From JBBQFD01 sp038321575 (GTDB taxonomy: Bacteria > Bacillota_I > Bacilli_A > RF39 > UBA660), in contig JBBQFD010000021.1 in assembly GCA_038321575.1 (NCBI GenBank), positions 1 through 10,631 of the forward strand: a stretch of 10,631 nt of DNA, in the 5' to 3' direction. Each line of letters begins with the position of its first letter. Positions within the stretch are counted from its first letter, which is position 1. This document shows positions 7,522 through 10,631 of the stretch, one piece after another. The translations under genes and the position numbers were made by a program. The notes under the pieces were generated by a model. That model saw only the letters and a program-made list of their open reading frames with translations. It made no database searches and was not told the origin of the DNA.

Positions 7522-7550
7522 ATGTTATCACGAACTATTGTTCGTGTCAA
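7522..7550 (-). promoter_or_regulatory. Promoter of the small membrane peptide gene
   Basis: On the minus strand, a perfect TTGACA (7545-7550) and TAACAT (7522-7527) are separated by exactly 17 bases. The 14-base SOS box lies wholly in the spacer and ends against the -35. Transcription would begin near 7515, about 18 bases before the ATG. LexA bound here would block polymerase completely. Confidence 0.88.
7529..7546. promoter_or_regulatory. LexA (SOS) operator 1
   Basis: CACGAACTATTGTTCGTG has perfect 7-base arms around a 4-base centre. The core CGAAC-N4-GTTCG (7531-7544) is the Gram-positive LexA box in both half-sites, deviating from the Bacillus consensus only in the centre. It lies in the spacer of the small-peptide promoter. 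Confidence 0.92.
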
Positions 7551-7558
7551 TACCAATG

Positions 7559-7572
7559 AGAACAAATGTTTG
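7559..7572. promoter_or_regulatory. LexA (SOS) operator 2, near-consensus
   Basis: AGAACAAATGTTTG matches the Bacillus consensus CGAACRNRYGTTYG at every position but the first. It overlaps the first half of the lexA -35 (7570-7575), as expected for lexA autoregulation. Its centre is 28 bases from that of operator 1. Confidence 0.75.
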
Positions 7573-7598
7573 ACTTTTACATATAAAAGTGTTAAGAT
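7570..7598 (+). promoter_or_regulatory. lexA promoter
   Basis: TTGACT (7570-7575) and TAAGAT (7593-7598) with 17-base spacing. Start is predicted near 7605, about 26 bases before the lexA TTG. The -35 is overlapped by LexA operator 2. The spacer holds an inverted repeat, ACTTTTA-CATA-TAAAAGT (7573-7590). Confidence 0.82.
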
Positions 7599-7613
7599 GT
7601 ATACAGATTGTAA

Positions 7614-7621
7614 AAAGGGGG
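7614..7621 (+). promoter_or_regulatory. Ribosome binding site that fixes the lexA start at TTG
   Basis: AAAGGGGG ends 9 bases before the TTG at 7631-7633. The longest frame begins with a GTG at 7589, but that lies upstream of the -10, so it would not be in the mRNA. An ATG at 7623 is out of frame and too close to the site. The small divergent gene carries the identical AAAGGGGG. Confidence 0.85.
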
Positions 7622-7630
7622 AATGAGTTT

Positions 7631-8248
7631 TTGGAAGATTTAACAAGACGTCAAGAAGAAATTTTAAATTTTATAAAAGAGTATATCGTAAGTTATGGTT
7701 ACCCACCTACTGTTCGTGAAATTGGTAAGGCTTTGGGTGTCTCATCACCAGCCACCATTCATGCCCATTTAACTAATCTTAAGAGTAAAGGTTTTATCCG
7801 TGCTGAACTGACAAAAAATCGTGCTATTGAATTATTAGTTGATAATGAGTTCATGCCACATGATGAAAAAGTAGTTGAAGTACCGTTACTTGGTAAGATT
7901 ACAGCTGGTAATCCGATTGAAGCAATTGAAAACCCTAATGAATATTTTTCATTACCAGCATACTTAATACCTAACGATAAAGAAGTGTTTACTTTACTTG
8001 TTAGTGGTGAAAGTATGATCAATGCTGGAATATATGATGGTGATATTGTTATCGTTGAACGTCGCAATAATGCTCGCAATGGTGAGATTGTTGTTGCAAT
8101 GACTAATGATAATGAAGTAACCCTTAAAACTTTTTATAAGGAAAGTAATTACTTCCGTCTACAACCGCAAAACGATAATATGTTACCAATTCTCTTAGAT
8201 AGTGTAACTATCTTAGGAAAAGCTGTTGGTTTATATCGTAAATTATAA
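7631..8248 (+). CDS. lexA: LexA, SOS transcriptional repressor (self-cleaving, S24 family)
   Basis: LexA represses SOS genes and is inactivated by RecA-stimulated self-cleavage. From the TTG start it is 205 residues, the same as Bacillus subtilis LexA, and the N-terminus aligns with it (LTRRQEEIL against LSKRQLDIL). The winged helix-turn-helix covers about 1-65, with GYPPTVREIG at 23-32 and the recognition region around SSPATIHAHL at 38-47. The cleavage site is A92-G93 in KITAGNP. The catalytic dyad is S128 in SGESM and K166 in VTLKTF, so cleavage should be intact. It is monocistronic, divergent from the small membrane peptide, and probably autorepressed through operator 2 over its -35. It ends in a strong terminator. 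The TTG start may lower translation. Confidence 0.97.
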   Translation: MEDLTRRQEEILNFIKEYIVSYGYPPTVREIGKALGVSSPATIHAHLTNLKSKGFIRAELTKNRAIELLVDNEFMPHDEKVVEVPLLGKITAGNPIEAIENPNEYFSLPAYLIPNDKEVFTLLVSGESMINAGIYDGDIVIVERRNNARNGEIVVAMTNDNEVTLKTFYKESNYFRLQPQNDNMLPILLDSVTILGKAVGLYRKL

Positions 8249-8249
8249 T

Positions 8250-8278
8250 AAAAAGAAGCATTAATAATGCTTCTTTTT
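8250..8278. terminator. Bidirectional intrinsic terminator between lexA and the rhomboid gene
   Basis: Thirteen-base arms (8250-8262 and 8266-8278) around a 3-base AAT centre, core AGAAGCATT/AATGCTTCT, with T-runs on both strands (8274-8279 on plus, TTTTTATTA on minus). It starts just after the lexA stop and touches the rhomboid stop codon (8278-8280), so it can end both convergent transcripts. Confidence 0.9.
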
Positions 8279-9435
8279 TATGCTACAATAAATGCCATAT
8301 AAATTAAGAAGGTGGCAAAGATACTCATCAGTATCCAGCCATTAATCTTTTGACTATTAGTTGATTTATATTTAACACCAAGGGCAATGGTAATAAGTCC
8401 GCCACCAATTAAACCACCAATGTGTGCCGCATTATCAATTCCTGTTAACATAAACCCTAACATTAAGTTTAATATAATAATCGGTATAATTTGTGATTTA
8501 AGAACACCACCTAAATATATACGATAGTGGTATCCAAAATATAATAATGAACCAAGTAAACCAAAAATCGCCCCACTTGCTCCAGCACCAATAGTATTAC
8601 TAGCAAAGATCATTGATAATAAATTACCAATAATGGCACTAAATAAATAAATAGTTATAAATTTAGCTTTGCCCATAAAACTTTCAATTTGGGGTCCAAT
8701 TATATATAAAGCATACATATTAAATGCTAAATGAAGTAAACCAATATGTAAAAAAGCACTAGTTATTAAACGGTATATATCACCATTTTTAATTAAAGGG
8801 CTATAAGAAGCACCAAATTGAATTAAAGTTTCGGCATTAGTGCTGCCTTTACCAATAACATACATCATCATAAATATAAACACATTAATAGCGATCAAAG
8901 TATATGTTACGATTGGTTTTTTGATTTTAAAGACATCTTCAGCTTTAGAAGCATCAGCTTCACTTTTTTTATTGATTTCACTAGTAAGTTTGGTGAATAA
9001 CTTAACCCCTTTTTCTTTAAATGAGGTTTGTTTAGCAATTGTTGGAAACTCATTTATGATAAATTCATATTTACTTAAATCTTTTATTTCATTAATGTTA
9101 ACAACTTTAATATCCGTAGCATTAAAGTCACTGATATTAACGTTTTCTCCTAAATTAAGGAAAATACTTAAAGCTTTAATCTTAAAAGTCAAAGTTTTCT
9201 TTTGAATTTTTTTCATTATTTGTTTAGTTTTAAAGATATCAAAATCGAATTGTTCATTATTATGAATATAATTAGTAACAATTCTAATGATTTTATATGG
9301 GTTTTCTAAATTCTCAAGCCATATTTCATCTTTAGCACCATGTAAAACAATGGGATTATATCCTTGTTCCGTAATGAAATAATGTAATAATTTCATTACT
9401 AATTCATCGTTTTTATTAATGGTTAATTCCGCCAT
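8278..9435 (-). CDS. Rhomboid family intramembrane serine protease (GluP/YqgP-like, without TPR tail)
   Basis: Rhomboids cleave membrane proteins within the bilayer. The 385-residue protein has a soluble N-terminal part (about 1-170). Its opening segment (YNPIVLHGAKDEIWLEN at 26-42, then IRIVTNY) resembles the cytoplasmic domain of Bacillus GluP/YqgP. A first membrane segment lies at about 175-195. The rhomboid core (about 215-355) has HLAFN (H235, N239) for the oxyanion region, GASG with catalytic S287 and AHIGG with catalytic H338. A last membrane segment (about 365-384) ends the chain. Bacillus GluP is about 500 residues with a C-terminal TPR region; here nothing follows the last span. The ATG has an AGAGGTGAT ribosome site that overlaps the rluD stop, 12 bases away, so it is probably cotranscribed with lspA-rluD. 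Substrates are unknown; GluP handles the Mg transporter MgtE. Confidence 0.9.
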   Translation of the reverse strand: MAELTINKNDELVMKLLHYFITEQGYNPIVLHGAKDEIWLENLENPYKIIRIVTNYIHNNEQFDFDIFKTKQIMKKIQKKTLTFKIKALSIFLNLGENVNISDFNATDIKVVNINEIKDLSKYEFIINEFPTIAKQTSFKEKGVKLFTKLTSEINKKSEADASKAEDVFKIKKPIVTYTLIAINVFIFMMMYVIGKGSTNAETLIQFGASYSPLIKNGDIYRLITSAFLHIGLLHLAFNMYALYIIGPQIESFMGKAKFITIYLFSAIIGNLLSMIFASNTIGAGASGAIFGLLGSLLYFGYHYRIYLGGVLKSQIIPIIILNLMLGFMLTGIDNAAHIGGLIGGGLITIALGVKYKSTNSQKINGWILMSIFATFLIYMAFIVA

Positions 9436-9447
9436 AATATCACCTCT

Positions 9448-10344
9448 TTATTGTTTTAATATATCTTGAATATCGGTGAACTTTTTAGGTAATTCACTAG
9501 TAAATTCGATATATTTATTAGTACTTGGATGAATAAATCCAAGAGTTTTAGCGTGTAAACATTGACCTTCATTATTAATGAGCTTACGTTTTCCATAAAC
9601 TGAGTCATTAACAACGGGGAACCCAATATAATTCATATGAACTCTTATTTGATGAGTTCTTCCGGTTTCCAATTGTAATTCCAATAAGGTTGCTTCTTTA
9701 TATCTTTCAATAACTTTAAAATGAGTAACAGCTTTTTTGCCGCCACTAATAACTGCCATTTTCTTGCGATCTTTATCATCTCTACCAATTGGCGCGTCAA
9801 TAGTACCAGTATCATTATTAATAACACCCCAGACAATAGCATAATATTTACGAGTAGTTGTTTTTTCTTCTAATTGTTTTGCTAAAAATTCATGAGCTTT
9901 ATCGTTTTTAGCAACCATTAATAAACCAGTGGTATAAGCATCAATGCGATGCACAATTCCTGGTCTAAACAAACCATTCTTATGGCTTAATTCTTTAGAA
10001 TAATACATCAAACCGTTCACTAGAGTTCCGCTATTATTACCAGCAGCTGGATGCACAACCATCCCATTATCTTTATTAACAATAATTAAATCATCATCTT
10101 CGTAAACAATATCTAAATCCATTTTCTCAGGAACGATATCAATTATTTCATCTTGATCAGGACTAACTGATACTACATCAGCTTCTTTTAAGCGATAACT
10201 ATTCTTAATTACTAAACTATTCACTAAGATTAATTCTTTTTCGATTAATCTTTGAATTTTACTACGACTAAAACCAAGAACATCGATAAGATAATTATCA
10301 ATTCTTTCTTTAGCGTTTTCTACATCTACTATATATTTATCCAT
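9448..10344 (-). CDS. rluD: RluA/RluD-family 23S rRNA pseudouridine synthase (YlyB type)
   Basis: The enzyme isomerises uridine to pseudouridine in RNA, probably in 23S rRNA; the exact target positions cannot be read from sequence. From the chosen start it has 298 residues. An S4 RNA-binding domain covers about 11-60 (RIDNYL, then SRSKIQRLIEKELILVN). The catalytic domain has HRID with the catalytic aspartate D135, followed by AYTTGLLMVAKND, and the motif ETGRTHQIRVHM at 226-237. The start at 10344 is preferred over an in-frame start at 10377 because AGAGGGTG lies 6 bases upstream and homologs start near this point. The gene overlaps the end of lspA by 8 bases, so translation is likely coupled. 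lspA-rluD is the common Bacilli order. Confidence 0.93.
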   Translation of the reverse strand: MDKYIVDVENAKERIDNYLIDVLGFSRSKIQRLIEKELILVNSLVIKNSYRLKEADVVSVSPDQDEIIDIVPEKMDLDIVYEDDDLIIVNKDNGMVVHPAAGNNSGTLVNGLMYYSKELSHKNGLFRPGIVHRIDAYTTGLLMVAKNDKAHEFLAKQLEEKTTTRKYYAIVWGVINNDTGTIDAPIGRDDKDRKKMAVISGGKKAVTHFKVIERYKEATLLELQLETGRTHQIRVHMNYIGFPVVNDSVYGKRKLINNEGQCLHAKTLGFIHPSTNKYIEFTSELPKKFTDIQDILKQ

Positions 10345-10631
10345 GGCGTCCACCCTCTTTATAAATACTATAAGCAATCACTACAAATGCAAAAATAATA
10401 CACATATCCGCTAAATTAAATACCGGAAAGTGATAACCTATAATATTAAATTCTAAATAATCTATAACATAACCTAAGAAGATACGATCGATTAAATTAC
10501 CAACGATACCTCCGATTAATAAACCATAAACTAAGACATCTAATTTTGATAACTTTTTATCTTTTAAAAAGCCATAATAAATTATAATCAAGGTTAGTAA
10601 AGCGATAACTATTAAACCACTAATATGACCC
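10337..10631 (-). CDS. lspA: Lipoprotein signal peptidase (signal peptidase II), N-terminus beyond the window
   Basis: LspA is a membrane aspartyl protease that removes signal peptides from diacylated prolipoproteins. About 97 C-terminal residues are in the window, and the frame is open to base 10631, so the start lies off the right edge; an apparent TTG start at 10591 is internal. The signature region is present: GGIVGNLIDR (visible residues 40-49), GYVIDY with the first catalytic aspartate (visible D57) and FNLAD with the second (visible D75). The last membrane span follows and the chain ends in a basic tail. It overlaps rluD by 8 bases and carries the rluD ribosome site within its last codons. 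Confidence 0.95.
   Translation of the reverse strand, partial: GHISGLIVIALLTLIIIYYGFLKDKKLSKLDVLVYGLLIGGIVGNLIDRIFLGYVIDYLEFNIIGYHFPVFNLADMCIIFAFVVIAYSIYKEGGRHG

Noticed and set aside
7376..7573. Plus-strand open frame of 65 codons upstream of lexA
   Set aside because: It runs antisense to the small membrane peptide gene, crosses the operators, and has no ribosome site; the minus-strand frame has promoter and ribosome site.
7623..7643. ATG AGT TTT TGG AAG ATT TAA mini-frame overlapping the lexA start
   Set aside because: The ATG is only one base from the ribosome site, too close for efficient use, so a leader peptide is unlikely.
7759..8079. Minus-strand open frame of 106 codons within lexA
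   Set aside because: Antisense shadow of lexA, low-complexity composition.
8840..9205. Plus-strand open frame of 121 codons with hydrophobic translation
   Set aside because: Antisense to the rhomboid gene; hydrophobicity arises from complementing AT-rich codons.
9645..9842. Minus-strand open frame of 65 codons in another frame of rluD
   Set aside because: Frame-shifted shadow inside the rluD catalytic domain.

Overview
The window is low in GC (about 30% by eye) and densely coded, with A/T-ended codons throughout. Nearly all stops are TAA; tkt ends in TAG and no recognised gene ends in TGA. Tryptophan is encoded by TGG and full-length genes read through with the standard code, so this is not a TGA=Trp mycoplasma. 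Gene content (comN, rel-dtd, yneF-tkt, lexA, lspA-rluD, ywlC-type sua5) is typical of Bacillota, class Bacilli. The GC content and the transketolase style suggest a deep or Mollicutes-adjacent Bacilli lineage (Erysipelotrichales, Haloplasma, Izemoplasma or Acholeplasma neighbourhood). The exact placement is inference.

Layout. Bases 1-3833 are a minus-strand operon. In transcription order it holds comN, the bifunctional (p)ppGpp enzyme rel, the D-aminoacyl-tRNA deacylase dtd, and an AI-2E-type membrane permease that runs off the left edge. A divergent promoter region (about 3834-3969) separates it from the plus-strand gene sua5/tsaC (3970-4995), which makes the t6A precursor. sua5 converges on yneF and shares a two-way terminator with it. 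Bases 5021-7497 hold the minus-strand genes yneF, tkt (transketolase) and, upstream of tkt, a 48-residue single-pass membrane peptide. This peptide gene is divergent from lexA (7631-8248, plus). The shared intergenic region carries two LexA-type operators and two back-to-back sigma-A promoters. lexA converges on a rhomboid protease gene across a second two-way terminator. The rhomboid gene is the last gene of a minus-strand cluster lspA (cut by the right edge), rluD, rhomboid.

How the genes fit together. The rel-dtd pair joins stringent signalling to clearance of mischarged tRNA, and sua5 adds a tRNA modification step. The lexA, small peptide, tkt, yneF order matches the Bacillus subtilis lexA-yneA-(yneB-ynzC)-tkt-yneF neighbourhood. 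The peptide sits where the SOS cell-division inhibitor YneA would be. It has the right topology (short cytoplasmic N-terminus, one membrane span) and an operator-bearing promoter, but it is about half the length of YneA and has no room for a LysM domain. It is the most interesting object in the window: a candidate minimal SOS-induced membrane peptide. No RNA genes, mobile elements or CRISPR arrays were seen, and no gene-free stretch exceeds 300 bases.
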